A stretch of 64,000 nt of DNA, taken from positions 2,426,001 through 2,490,000 of the forward strand of contig BPGD01000001.1 of assembly GCA_026002855.1 (NCBI GenBank), read 5' to 3'. The stretch is from Bryobacteraceae bacterium (GTDB lineage: Bacteria; Acidobacteriota; Terriglobia; Bryobacterales; Bryobacteraceae). Shown here piece after piece: positions 18,735-26,918 of this stretch. Every line of letters starts with the position of its first letter. Positions within the stretch are counted from its first letter, which is position 1. A program made the translations under genes and the position numbers. The notes below the pieces were generated by a model that made no database searches, had not been told where the DNA came from, and saw only the letters and a program-made list of their open reading frames with translations.

Positions 18735-20141
18735 ATGAGTGTTCAAGATCCTCATCCCGATGCTCATCTGAGTCCGTCCCGCGAGGAACGGCTCCGGCTG
18801 GAACTGGAACAGTTGAAGGAGAAGCGCGAGCGGATCCTGCCGCATGCCGAAACCCAACTGCCCCCGCTGGTGCGCCCATCCCGCATCACCGTTGCCGCGC
18901 TTGCGCTGATGGCCGCGGCCGGGCTCGCCGCCGCTTTTGTCCTCGGATACCTGCCCCGGCAGAAGCGGCTCCAGCAGGTGCTGGCGGAAAGCCGCAGCCT
19001 GGGCTCGGCGCCGCCGGTGGTCAACGTGGTCCGCTCCGCTGCCGCGCCCGCCGAGATCACGCTCGAGCTGCCCGGTTCGGTGCAGGCCATCACCGAGGCG
19101 CCGGTGCTGGCCCGGGCCGACGGCTACCTGAAGCGCCGCACCGTCGACATCGGCGACCGCGTCTCGGCCGGCCAGGTGCTGGCCGAAATCGACGCGCCCG
19201 AACTCGAGCAGCAGGTCGCCCAGGCGCGCGCGGCGCTCGAACAGGCGCGCGCCGCCCAGCAGCAGGCCGCCGCCAGCCTGGAACAGGGTCGCGCCAGTCT
19301 CGAACTGGCTCGCGTGACCGCCGAACGCTGGAGCGGCCTGTTTCTGAAGGGCGCCGTCTCGCGGCAGGAAAACGACCAGGTGCAGGCGCAGTTCCGCGCC
19401 CAGACCGCGTCGGTGCAGGCCCTCGAAAGGGCGCTGGCTGCCGCCGGCCGCAACGTCGTCGCCGCCGAGGCCAATCTCCGCCGGCTCGAAAGCCTCCGGG
19501 ACTACCGCATCGTCCGCGCTCCTTTCGACGGCATCATCACGCTGCGCAACGTGGACACGGGGGCGCTCATCAGCGCCGGCCAGACCATGCTGTATCGAAT
19601 CGCCCAGGTCTCCGCCCTGCGGGTGTATATCAACGTCCCGCAGACAGAGGCCCCGGACGTCCGTACCGGCATGCCGGCGCAAGTCACCGTCACGGAACTC
19701 CCAGGCCACGTCTTTGCAGGCCGGATCGAGCACACCTCGGTTGCCCTCGATCCGTCCAGCCGCACCCTGCTGGCCGACGTGCACGTCCCCAACCCCGGCC
19801 TGAAGCTGATGCCCGGCATGTTTGCCCTTGTGCGGCTCACCGTGCGCCGCTCCCATCGGCCCGTGCTGATCCCGGGCGACACGGTCGTGCTGCGCTCTGA
19901 AGGGCCGATGGTCGCCGTCGTCCGCGATGGCCGCGTACACTACCAGGCCATTTCCATCGCCCGCGACGACGGCCACACGATGGAGGTCTCAGCCGGCCTT
20001 GCGCCCGGCGAGCTCCTCGCCGTCAACCCCGGCGACGCCGTGAAGGAGGGAGCAGCCGTTGAGATCCGCGAACTGCCCTCCCGCGCCACCAGCCCCGCTG
20101 CCGAACAGCCCGGTGCTCGTCCCGGCCGCCAGGAGCGTTGA
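18735..20141 (+). CDS. RND efflux periplasmic adaptor (HlyD family)
   Basis: Membrane-fusion protein of 468 residues. Unlike the other two adaptors here, it is not a lipoprotein: a cytoplasmic tail of about 50 residues, charged and heptad-like (EERLRLELEQLKEKRERIL), precedes one membrane helix (ITVAALALMAAAGLAAAFVL). Then follow the barrel-sandwich half (DGYLKRRTVDIGDRVSAGQ), a hairpin of about 100 residues, the second half (YRIVRAPFDGIITLRNVDTG), a beta-barrel and a C-terminal domain. It lies 11 bases after the pump gene and 3 bases before the channel gene. Confidence 0.9.
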   Translation: MSVQDPHPDAHLSPSREERLRLELEQLKEKRERILPHAETQLPPLVRPSRITVAALALMAAAGLAAAFVLGYLPRQKRLQQVLAESRSLGSAPPVVNVVRSAAAPAEITLELPGSVQAITEAPVLARADGYLKRRTVDIGDRVSAGQVLAEIDAPELEQQVAQARAALEQARAAQQQAAASLEQGRASLELARVTAERWSGLFLKGAVSRQENDQVQAQFRAQTASVQALERALAAAGRNVVAAEANLRRLESLRDYRIVRAPFDGIITLRNVDTGALISAGQTMLYRIAQVSALRVYINVPQTEAPDVRTGMPAQVTVTELPGHVFAGRIEHTSVALDPSSRTLLADVHVPNPGLKLMPGMFALVRLTVRRSHRPVLIPGDTVVLRSEGPMVAVVRDGRVHYQAISIARDDGHTMEVSAGLAPGELLAVNPGDAVKEGAAVEIRELPSRATSPAAEQPGARPGRQER

Positions 20142-20144
20142 CCC

Positions 20145-21998
20145 ATGCGCCGACCCCTCCAGAAGCCGCTGTCTTTGCTGCTGTGCGCGCTCGTTGCCGC
20201 CGGTCCAGCCGCCGCCGGCGAGCCCTTCTGGCAGCGCTGGACCCCCCGTTCCGCCCCGCCGCCGCCGGTGTTCGCCAACTCGCCCCGTCTTTCCCGGTTG
20301 ATCCGCGGGGGGCACTTGTACCTTTCCCTCGAGGACGCCATCCAGCTGGCCATCGAAAACAACCTCGACGTCGAAATCCAGCGCATCAACCTGAGGATCG
20401 CCAGCACCGAAATCACCCGCGCCCGCGGCGGCGGCGCCACGCGCGGCCTGAATTACACCCTCGCCGAGGCCCCGGCCGGCGTGGGAGGCCCCGTAACAAC
20501 GCTCCAGACAACCGCGCAGCGGACAATTCCGGGAACCTCGGTCAGCACGAATCCGCTGGAAACGGGCGCCCTCGGTCAGATTCAGTCCAACCTCAATCTG
20601 CTCGGCGCCATCCCGCTTAGCCCCGGCCCCGCCCTGCCCCAATTCGATCCCGTCGCCAGTGCCCGCACCAGTTGGCTGCACCAGACGGTCCCGCAGATCA
20701 ACCCGATTCTCGCCGGCCGGCCGACGCTCGTCACCGAAAGCTGGTCCGCCGGCGCCGCCTTCCGGCGCGGCTTCGGCTCGGGCGCGCTCGTCACGGCCGC
20801 TTTTGACAATTCGCGCGTCGATTCCAATTCCCTCCGCAACAACTACAATCCCTACACAACGTCCTCGTTCTCGCTCACCATCACCCAGCCGCTGCTGCGA
20901 GGCTTCGGCTTCCGCGTGAACCACCGGTACCAGCGCATCGCGGGCAATGAGGCCCGCATCGCCGACCTGCTTTTCCGTCAGCAACTCATCAATACCGTCT
21001 ATGGCATCATCCGCCTCTATGCGGATTTTGCCGCCCTGTACGAGGATGTACGCGTCAAGGAGGAGACCCACGCCCTCGCCCGGAAGCTGCTGGCCGACAC
21101 AACCGTTCAGGTCGAACAGGGCACCCTGGCCGCCGTCGAACTCGCCCGCGCCAGGGCGCAGGTCTTTTCGACGAAGCTTGATCTGGAAAAGGCCCGGGGC
21201 CAGCTCGAGGAGCAGGAGGCCATTCTGAAGAACGTGCTCACGCGCCGCGGCAACGCCGATGCCGATGTCCGCGCCGTCTCCATCATCCCCACCTCCGCGC
21301 TCGAGCCGCCTGCCCCTCCTTCGGCCCCCATGGAGGACCTGCTCGCCGAAGCGCTGGCCAAACGGCCGGATCTGGCCCAGGCCGGGCTCCAGCTCGCCAA
21401 TGCCGATCTCGCCCTGGAAGGCTCGAAAAGCGCCGCGCGGCCCCAGTTGGATCTCGTCCTCAGCGCCCAGAACAGCGGCCTGGCCGGGCAGTTGAACCCG
21501 GCTCTCGCTAACCCCGACCCCACTTTCGCCGGCGGCTACCCCACTGCCCTTGGCCAGGTGCTGCGCCGCAACTACCCCACCTATTCGGCGGGCATCCAGC
21601 TGGATCTGCCGCTGCATAATCGCGTGGCCCAGGCCGACCTCGCGCGCGACCAGTGGATGCGGCAACAATTGGCTGTCCGCATCCAGCAGTTGCAGAATCA
21701 GGCGCGCCTCGAAGTGGAGGACGCGCTCATCGCCCTGCGGCGTGCGCAGGCGGCCCATGAAGCCGCCCGCCAGGCGCTCGTCTTCCAGCAGGAGTCGCTT
21801 GCTATCGAGCAGGCGAAATTTGAGGCCGGGGCTTCCACCAGCTACATCCTCATCCAGGTGCAGAATGCGGTGAGCCAGGCCCGCTCCGCTGAAGTCGCCG
21901 CCCGGGCTGCCCTTGTCAAGGCCAAAGCGGCGCTCGAGCGCGCCACCGGCGCCATCCTCGAGGTGAACCACATCTCCATCGATGCCGCCCGGCAATAG
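20145..21998 (+). CDS. Outer-membrane efflux channel (TolC family), enlarged
   Basis: TolC-type channel of 617 residues, well above the 430-480 typical of the family. A signal peptide is present (residues 1-24, LLLCALVAAGPAAAG). The helical part begins LSLEDAIQLAIENNLDVEIQ near residue 60. An insertion of about 120 residues rich in Thr, Pro, Asn and Gly (about 95-215) precedes QPLLRGFGFRVN, and the second helical repeat ends in the typical TSYILIQVQNAVSQARSAEV. It is the last gene of the third RND operon. A GC-rich hairpin at 22085-22100 lies 86 bases after the stop. Confidence 0.88.
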   Translation: MRRPLQKPLSLLLCALVAAGPAAAGEPFWQRWTPRSAPPPPVFANSPRLSRLIRGGHLYLSLEDAIQLAIENNLDVEIQRINLRIASTEITRARGGGATRGLNYTLAEAPAGVGGPVTTLQTTAQRTIPGTSVSTNPLETGALGQIQSNLNLLGAIPLSPGPALPQFDPVASARTSWLHQTVPQINPILAGRPTLVTESWSAGAAFRRGFGSGALVTAAFDNSRVDSNSLRNNYNPYTTSSFSLTITQPLLRGFGFRVNHRYQRIAGNEARIADLLFRQQLINTVYGIIRLYADFAALYEDVRVKEETHALARKLLADTTVQVEQGTLAAVELARARAQVFSTKLDLEKARGQLEEQEAILKNVLTRRGNADADVRAVSIIPTSALEPPAPPSAPMEDLLAEALAKRPDLAQAGLQLANADLALEGSKSAARPQLDLVLSAQNSGLAGQLNPALANPDPTFAGGYPTALGQVLRRNYPTYSAGIQLDLPLHNRVAQADLARDQWMRQQLAVRIQQLQNQARLEVEDALIALRRAQAAHEAARQALVFQQESLAIEQAKFEAGASTSYILIQVQNAVSQARSAEVAARAALVKAKAALERATGAILEVNHISIDAARQ

Positions 21999-22852
21999 CG
22001 GACGAAACGGCCCGGGGGCCGTCTGAGCCGCGTCATCACCGCAGCGCCGGGACGCGAAGCGTCTTTCCGGGCGCAGTACGAAGCCCGCCCGTCAGGGCGG
22101 AGGGAATAAGCGGTTCCGATCAACCGCCGCGCGGGTTCAGGCCGCACCGTGGCCGCCCGTTCTCACAGCGCTTCACGCAATTTCACCTGCTGCGCAGAGC
22201 CGACCGACAGGAAGAACCAGCCGTTTCCAAACCCGCATGGGGAACCGTAACGCAGAGCCTTCGACGGCGCCGGTCATGCCGCTGGTCATACGGTTTTTCC
22301 GAATGTTCCGGAGGAACCAGTCAAGATCAAATCGACGAAAAGTTATTGGGATTGAACACACAACTGTTCTCAGGGTCTGACGGCAGACTCGGCAGGGAGC
22401 ACCTTCAAGGCAGCGGGCCGCCGGGCGAGTCTCTCCTCGCCCGCCACGGCCTTATTTTCCTGACCAGCCACGGGCGCGAATTCCCAAAGCAGGACCCGGT
22501 CGGAATGTGCCCGCTTGTTCCAGGCCTGCCAGCTCGCTCTCCCTCGCGGAACGATGACCGCAGCGGCTCCGCGCGAGAGCGCCCGCCAGAATCGATCTCC
22601 GTCTGGCCTGGCCCTGGCGCTCAGGCGGATCATAGGGTCTTCCGACGAGCTACGAGTCACACCGACAGCCCTTTTCCTGCCGCTTCGGGACAGGCTATGC
22701 GGCATTCGCAGGGCGATGAACCCGGTCCGCGACTGCGGCTTGTTCCACGATCTGGCACCGATGTCTGCCCAGAAGGTTCCGGCAGGGCCCGGATCCGTCG
22801 AACCGGGTTCCGTATCACAAACAGAGTCCGGATGCAGGCCTGGTGAGGATTC
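21999..22852. other. 854-base non-coding gap between convergent genes
   Basis: This lies between the third TolC gene and the secreted-repeat gene, which converge. Open frames here have no recognisable domain, no good ribosome-binding site and an Arg/Pro/Ser-rich composition typical of random frames in GC-rich DNA, so I call no gene. A hairpin CCGCCC-GTCA-GGGCGG at 22085-22100 could help terminate the channel operon. An unusually AT-rich patch lies at about 22318-22372; I cannot assign it a function. Confidence 0.5.
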
Positions 22853-24484
22853 TCACATGGGGGCCGGCCAATAGATGTGCACAAAGGCCGCCAGGGTCTC
22901 GCCGGCCTGGCGATTTTCGGCGACGATGGTTTCGAGCAGAGGCGGATCAAACCAGGCGGCGGTGAGCGGAGCCGCCGCCAGGACGACGAGCCGCACAGGG
23001 ACCCGCGCCACAATCCGATTCTGAACAACTTCCCGGACGAGCAGCGTCTCCTGGTAGGCGCCGGCGGACAGGCCTGCCGGGTTTACGGTGACCGTCACCA
23101 GCATGGGGGCGATACCGGCCGTGTTGGAGACGCCCAGCCAGGCGGCGCCGGTCTCCTTTTCCAGAACCCACGGCAGGGCCGCACCCAATACCTGAATCTG
23201 CTGTCCAGCCGGCGCTGCGCCTCCCGTGACAAAGCTGAACTGAAGGCCAGGCGGAGGCTGGTTTTGCGTTCCTGTCACCGTCACAACCACGGGCAGCCCC
23301 ATTTGGGCCAGCGTGGATTTCTGGATCGTGGCGACATTGCCGGCCTGGTCCGTGAGCGTGACGAAGCGGACTTCCCAGGCGCCACCTTCCGAGTTCTGGG
23401 GAAACAGCCCGCTACAGGACAGGGAGGCGGTCAGACTGCCCGCAGGCAGGACGCCGGAGGCGCAGTCTACCCGTTGACCGCCGCTGGGACTGAATATGGC
23501 CACCACCGCCTGTTTGACACCGGTTCCCGTGTCCGACGCCTGGACCACCCCGCTGATGGGGGCGGCTCCCGACGATGTGTTGACGGTCAACGGGTTCAGG
23601 GTCAGGCCGGTGAGCACGGGTGGGCTCGAATCCGTGACCGCGGTCACCTGGACTGTGGTTGGCAGCCCCATGGCGGCCAGATCGCCGGTCGTGTAGTAGC
23701 GCGAGTTGTCCACGCGGTCGCGGAGCTCGAGAAACTGGACGCGCCACTGGCCGGTTTCCATGCCGGGAACGAACGACCCGGAGCAATTGTAGGTCCCGTT
23801 CAACGGCGTCCCGAGCGACGGATTGCCTGGAAGCGCATAGCAGTCCACCCGCTGCTGTCCGGAGGGACTGTAGAAGGCGAAATAGGCGATATACAGTCCG
23901 GACAGATTGTCCGTTGCGGTAATCGAACCACTGACGGTCACCGGCGACCCGCCAACGTTGACGTTCAACGGCGAGAAACTATAGCCCGTCAGAACGGGCG
24001 CCGTGAGATCGGCCGTGCCGCTGAGCGTCAGCGTCGTGGGCAGCCCCATGGCAGAAAGCTCTGACCTTTGATACATGGCGGTATTGCCGGCCCTGTCGGC
24101 AAGGGACACGAACTGAAGCGTCCACTGGCCTGTCTCCGTATACTGCGGAAAGACCCCAAGGCAGGTGAAAGTGCCGGACAGCGACGTGCCGCTGAAGGAA
24201 CCCAGGCTGCTGTGACAGTCCACACGACGGTTGCCGCTGGGGCTGTAGAAGGCGAGAAATGCGCTTTGCAGGCCGGCGGAATCATCCGTCGCCTGGATTG
24301 TGCCCGTCAGTGTTGTTGACGAATTGCTGACATCGAAGGCCGCCGGCGTGAAGCTGTAAGCGACCAGAGTGGGTGGAGTCGTGTCCTGCGCGGCGCAGGA
24401 GATGGACACCGCAAGCAGGGCGAGCAGCCCATTCCAGATCCCGCGGCGGAATCGCAGGCCGCGGGGAACGATAGGCCGCGACAT
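22853..24484 (-). CDS. Secreted protein with three Cys-containing Ig-like repeats and a C-terminal BACON-like domain
   Basis: Exported protein of 543 residues with no function I can name. I start it at the ATG at 24484, with AGGA seven bases upstream; an ATG at 24490 is also in frame. The signal peptide ends near CAAQ (residues 30-33). Three tandem repeats of about 120 residues follow (about 36-157, 160-283 and 288-403). Each has a PPxLxxYSFxP-like opening, a bacterial Ig-like xASD/TD-G centre, the motif FYSPSGxxRVDC, a second Cys about 16-19 residues later (C90/C108, C215/C234, C341/C357), then ETGQW...F..L.DRAGN and S.L..MGLPT. The C-terminal part (about 410-505) resembles BACON-type beta domains. 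Paired Cys suggest one disulfide per repeat. A surface or extracellular adhesive role is inference. Confidence 0.72.
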   Translation of the reverse strand: MSRPIVPRGLRFRRGIWNGLLALLAVSISCAAQDTTPPTLVAYSFTPAAFDVSNSSTTLTGTIQATDDSAGLQSAFLAFYSPSGNRRVDCHSSLGSFSGTSLSGTFTCLGVFPQYTETGQWTLQFVSLADRAGNTAMYQRSELSAMGLPTTLTLSGTADLTAPVLTGYSFSPLNVNVGGSPVTVSGSITATDNLSGLYIAYFAFYSPSGQQRVDCYALPGNPSLGTPLNGTYNCSGSFVPGMETGQWRVQFLELRDRVDNSRYYTTGDLAAMGLPTTVQVTAVTDSSPPVLTGLTLNPLTVNTSSGAAPISGVVQASDTGTGVKQAVVAIFSPSGGQRVDCASGVLPAGSLTASLSCSGLFPQNSEGGAWEVRFVTLTDQAGNVATIQKSTLAQMGLPVVVTVTGTQNQPPPGLQFSFVTGGAAPAGQQIQVLGAALPWVLEKETGAAWLGVSNTAGIAPMLVTVTVNPAGLSAGAYQETLLVREVVQNRIVARVPVRLVVLAAAPLTAAWFDPPLLETIVAENRQAGETLAAFVHIYWPAPM

Positions 24485-25048
24485 GCGCATTCCTGAAATT
24501 CAGTGCTCCGTGGCAGAGAAAATTCTCAGCCGAAATGCACGCATGCCGCCGGAAAACTGCGTATCGGAGCCGATACACCGATTTCACGCACACGCACTGG
24601 ATCGCCCGTGCGAGACCACGGATCGCGCATGGCTCTGCTCAGCGCTCCGTTCTCCTGTGCTTGCGCGCGCGTGCGCAATGTACGAGAGCGCGGATCCCAT
24701 GCCACGATTCCGCCGCGCGCCGCGTTGCAGCCTGTCATGACAACCGAGCCGCTGCCGCTGTTTCAGCACGCAGCCCGGTCTCCTTCCCGATGGCAACGGC
24801 CCTGGGGCATGGTGAAGTCAGGAGCGCGGCGGAGGGTCGAATCCCTTGGATTGCAGCGAGCCACGGAATCCCGCAGAAGAATGCTCCTCGAAGCCGGAAG
24901 ATGGCTGGAAATTCCACGCCAGATCCACGTCCGGATTCGTTCAGGATGCGCCGGCACGGCCACGCGGCGCCTGCCTCAGCCAGGATTTTTCGCGCCTGTC
25001 GCCGGGCCATCCTCACTGATCTGTTCGCCCGGGGCAAACCGCCCCGTT
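24485..25048. other. Intergenic region upstream of the secreted-repeat gene
   Basis: No gene is supported here. The region holds a palindrome at 24561-24576 (see its own entry), an alternating purine-pyrimidine tract with inverted ends at 24661-24678 (TTGCGCGCGCGTGCGCAA), and, just after the sigma-factor stop codon on the minus strand, a GGGGC-AAACC-GCCCC hairpin (25031-25045) without a T-run that could be a weak terminator. Confidence 0.5.
24561..24576. promoter_or_regulatory. Palindrome GTATCGGAGCCGATAC upstream of the secreted-repeat gene
   Basis: A perfect 7+2+7 inverted repeat lies 77 bases before the secreted-repeat gene start. On the minus strand its distal arm reads TCCGATAC, 6 of 8 to the sigma-28 -10 consensus GCCGATAA, with TGAA 14 bases further upstream (24583-24586; the consensus is TAAA with 15). 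The divergently placed neighbour on the same strand encodes a sigma-28-like factor. It is either an operator or a weak sigma-28-type promoter; neither is proven. Confidence 0.3.
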
Positions 25049-25855
25049 TCAGAACGAATGCGCGGAAGTGATTCCGTTCTGCTGGAGCGCCGCGGCCATT
25101 TTTTCGAGCGCGGACTTGTGGATCTGCGAGACGCGGCTTTCGTTGATGCCGAGCAGGCCCCCGATTTCCTTCATCGTGAGCTCATTGCCGTAATAAAGGA
25201 CCACGACCTTCCGGTATCTTTCCGGCAACGTGCGCATGGCCTCTTCCAGCCGCTGGCGCATCTGCTCGCGGGCGCACATGTGGTCCGGCTGCATTTCCGG
25301 CGCGCCGGGATAATCCGGGGGCGGCAACTCTTCCTGATCCTGGGCGCGGCTGGAAGCGGAAATCAGCCCGACATTGCGGAGGTCCAGTGCCATCTGCCGC
25401 CATCGGGAAATGCCCACGCCCAGCCGTTCGGCCAATTCGTCCTCGGTGGGCTGGCGCTGAAGAAGCGCGCAGAGATCACGGGTTACCTGCTCGACCTGGC
25501 GGTGGCGCCGGCGCAGATCGCGTGACGCCCAGTCCATCTGGCGCAGGCTGTCGAGGATTGCGCCCTTGATCCGGTGCTTGGCATAACTCGAAAAGGCCAC
25601 CTTCTTATTCGGGTTGTATTTGGTGGCCGCATCAAACAGGCCGAGAATGCCGGCATGAACCAGGTCGTCCAGCTCCACATGCACCGGGAGCCCTTCATGT
25701 ACGCGCAACGCGATCGCCTTCACCAGGGGCAGATTTTCCATTACCACCCGATCACGGCGCTCGAGGGCCGTCTCTTTTCTGCTTTTGTGAAGACGGGTTT
25801 CCGCCGGCTTGGCCGGTTTTCTCGCCGTCACAGCCGCTGTCGCTTTTGCCGCCAT
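25049..25855 (-). CDS. fliA: Sigma-70-family RNA polymerase sigma factor, FliA/WhiG (sigma-28) type
   Basis: Sigma factor of 268 residues. The ATG at 25855 has AGGAAGG eight bases upstream; the frame stays open for 120 codons further, but these read as low-complexity and are not used. A basic, Ala/Lys-rich N-terminus is followed by region 2 (LPLVKAIALRVHEG, LDDLVHAGILGLFDAATKYN, FSSYAKHRIKGAILDSLRQM), region 3 (TRDLCALLQRQPTEDELAER) and region 4 with the -35-binding helix (LTMKEIGGLLGINESRVSQI). This is the FliA/SigD/WhiG pattern, which lacks region 1. No flagellar or chemotaxis gene is in the window, so the regulon could be motility, or a WhiG-like non-motility programme. The gene name is by similarity only. 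Confidence 0.85.
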   Translation of the reverse strand: MAAKATAAVTARKPAKPAETRLHKSRKETALERRDRVVMENLPLVKAIALRVHEGLPVHVELDDLVHAGILGLFDAATKYNPNKKVAFSSYAKHRIKGAILDSLRQMDWASRDLRRRHRQVEQVTRDLCALLQRQPTEDELAERLGVGISRWRQMALDLRNVGLISASSRAQDQEELPPPDYPGAPEMQPDHMCAREQMRQRLEEAMRTLPERYRKVVVLYYGNELTMKEIGGLLGINESRVSQIHKSALEKMAAALQQNGITSAHSF

Positions 25856-26053
25856 CGCATCATCCTTCCTGCCGAAATCCGATCCCGGGCCGGTCTCTCT
25901 GGCGGAGACCCTGGCCTTCCATCCGGGAACCTCCGGCGCCCCGGAAACGACCTCCGGAGCGTTTGACGCAGAAGGGAAGGCAATCCCGCGGCCACTCTTC
26001 CTGGCAGGCGCAGCAGCCGTGGCCGCTGCCTGGGATGACAACGCAACTGACAG

Positions 26054-26082
26054 ATTTAGAAGATCTTGCGTAACGGCCTGCA
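26054..26082 (-). promoter_or_regulatory. Candidate sigma-70 promoter for the sigma-factor gene
   Basis: On the minus strand, TTGCAG (26082-26077) is followed after 17 bases by TCTAAA (26059-26054), in a locally AT-rich stretch. It would start a transcript near 26047 with a leader of about 190 nt before the ATG at 25855. Confidence 0.4.
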
Positions 26083-26301
26083 ATTCCCCCTCAAGACCGG
26101 GCAGGCAGGGCTGTCGGCCGATGCCAACCGGTTTTTCCCGTTTCGAACCTCGACACCCCCGATTCCTCACGGCTGACCTCACCAAGCTGGAACACCGAGT
26201 TCCAAATCGGTACAAATTCGGAGTTCCGTCGGCGGTAAGGGAAAACCTCGCCGAATGCTCCTGCGCCGATGCTAGCGCGAAATTGAGGAATTTCCTTTAG
26301 A

Positions 26302-26332
26302 GGGATTCGCTGAGTTCGCATCTGCGAATCCC
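26302..26332. repeat. 9-bp stem-loop in the sigma/mgtA intergenic region
   Basis: GGGATTCGC (26302-26310) and GCGAATCCC (26324-26332) form a perfect stem with a 13-base loop. It is upstream of the predicted mgtA promoter and upstream of the sigma-factor promoter on the other strand, so it is outside both predicted transcripts. It may be a remnant, a binding site or part of an unannotated RNA. Confidence 0.35.
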
Positions 26333-26437
26333 CGAAACCGGGCAGAGTTTTCGCCCGAAACGTGGGTCCGGAGAACTCCCGTTGGCGCAGGCAACGCGCG
26401 GCTCCCGAAGAGGGCCGCAGGGCCGGCTCGCCGCGAC

Positions 26438-26492
26438 CCCATCGTTGCCGGGCCTCTGGCTGCTACTGGCTGCGCCAGTTCCCAGCGATGGG
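26438..26492. repeat. Nested inverted repeats just upstream of the mgtA promoter
   Basis: An outer pair CCCATCG (26438-26444) / CGATGGG (26486-26492) encloses a tight hairpin ACTGGC-TGC-GCCAGT (26465-26479). The structure ends 23 bases before the -35 box of the mgtA promoter. It could be a terminator shielding the promoter, a regulator site or a small structured RNA. Confidence 0.35.
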
Positions 26493-26515
26493 ACGGGGCT
26501 GCGATCATCAAGTGG

Positions 26516-26544
26516 TTGACAGATGAGAGGGTGCCGCCTAGACT
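26516..26544 (+). promoter_or_regulatory. Sigma-70 promoter of mgtA
   Basis: TTGACA (26516-26521, perfect -35), a 17-base spacer and TAGACT (26539-26544, 4 of 6 to TATAAT). It is the best-matching housekeeping promoter seen upstream of any plus-strand gene in the window. The predicted start is near 26551, giving mgtA a leader of about 370 nt. Confidence 0.65.
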
Positions 26545-26550
26545 GTGGGA

Positions 26551-26918
26551 GGGGCCGTTTTCCGAACGGCCACACTCAGCGGATTTATGGAAAGATCTGG
26601 CAGCAGTAGTTGGAGTGCCGAGCGGGACGAACCGCCTTTGTGCGTGCGCCCACCGTTCGCGCGTCCTGTCGCCGCAGCCATCGCCACACCGCTCCTTCTC
26701 CTCTCCCGTTAGGGCGGGCCGGCCGCGGCGGTGTGAAGCGCCGCGGGCCAGGCCGCCGCGAGGGCTTTCTCCTGTTCTGAGTTGAGGTGCTCTTCCGTCC
26801 TGTTGCCGGTTTCTGGCAGCCGAGCGCTCCGTGTTTCTGTCTGTCATTGCCGGCGAGGGAGGCGCTGTTCTGGCATTCCGGATCAGGCTGCTGCCGTCCT
26901 GCAAAGGAGAAAGAGCCG
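26551..26918 (+). promoter_or_regulatory. Long structured 5' leader of mgtA
   Basis: About 368 bases between the predicted transcription start and the ATG. At its very 5' end is a hairpin GGCCGTT-TTCCG-AACGGCC (26553-26571). Near the middle is a very stable hairpin with CCGCGGCG / CGCCGCGG arms and an 8-base loop (26723-26746). The ribosome-binding site AAAGGAGA (26904-26911) is near the end. Long leaders that sense Mg2+ or translate a short peptide are known for mgtA genes of enterobacteria. I could not match this one to the M-box (ykoK) consensus or find a convincing leader peptide. Confidence 0.4.

Noticed and set aside
22346-22846. Open frame of 166 codons between convergent genes
   Set aside because: No domain, no ribosome-binding site, and an Arg/Pro/Ser/Gly-rich composition as in random GC-rich frames.
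24826-24850. tRNA-like T-loop GGGTCGAATCC
   Set aside because: The flanking bases do not form a 5-bp T stem, and no acceptor, D or anticodon arm is found around it.
26272-26904. Minus-strand open frame of 210 codons in the mgtA upstream region
   Set aside because: It overlaps the promoter and leader of mgtA and has no recognisable sequence features of a protein.
26551-26918. M-box (ykoK) riboswitch in the mgtA leader
   Set aside because: GTTGAGGTG-like and GCTGCTGCC-like fragments occur, but they are about 100 bases apart and other M-box blocks are missing.
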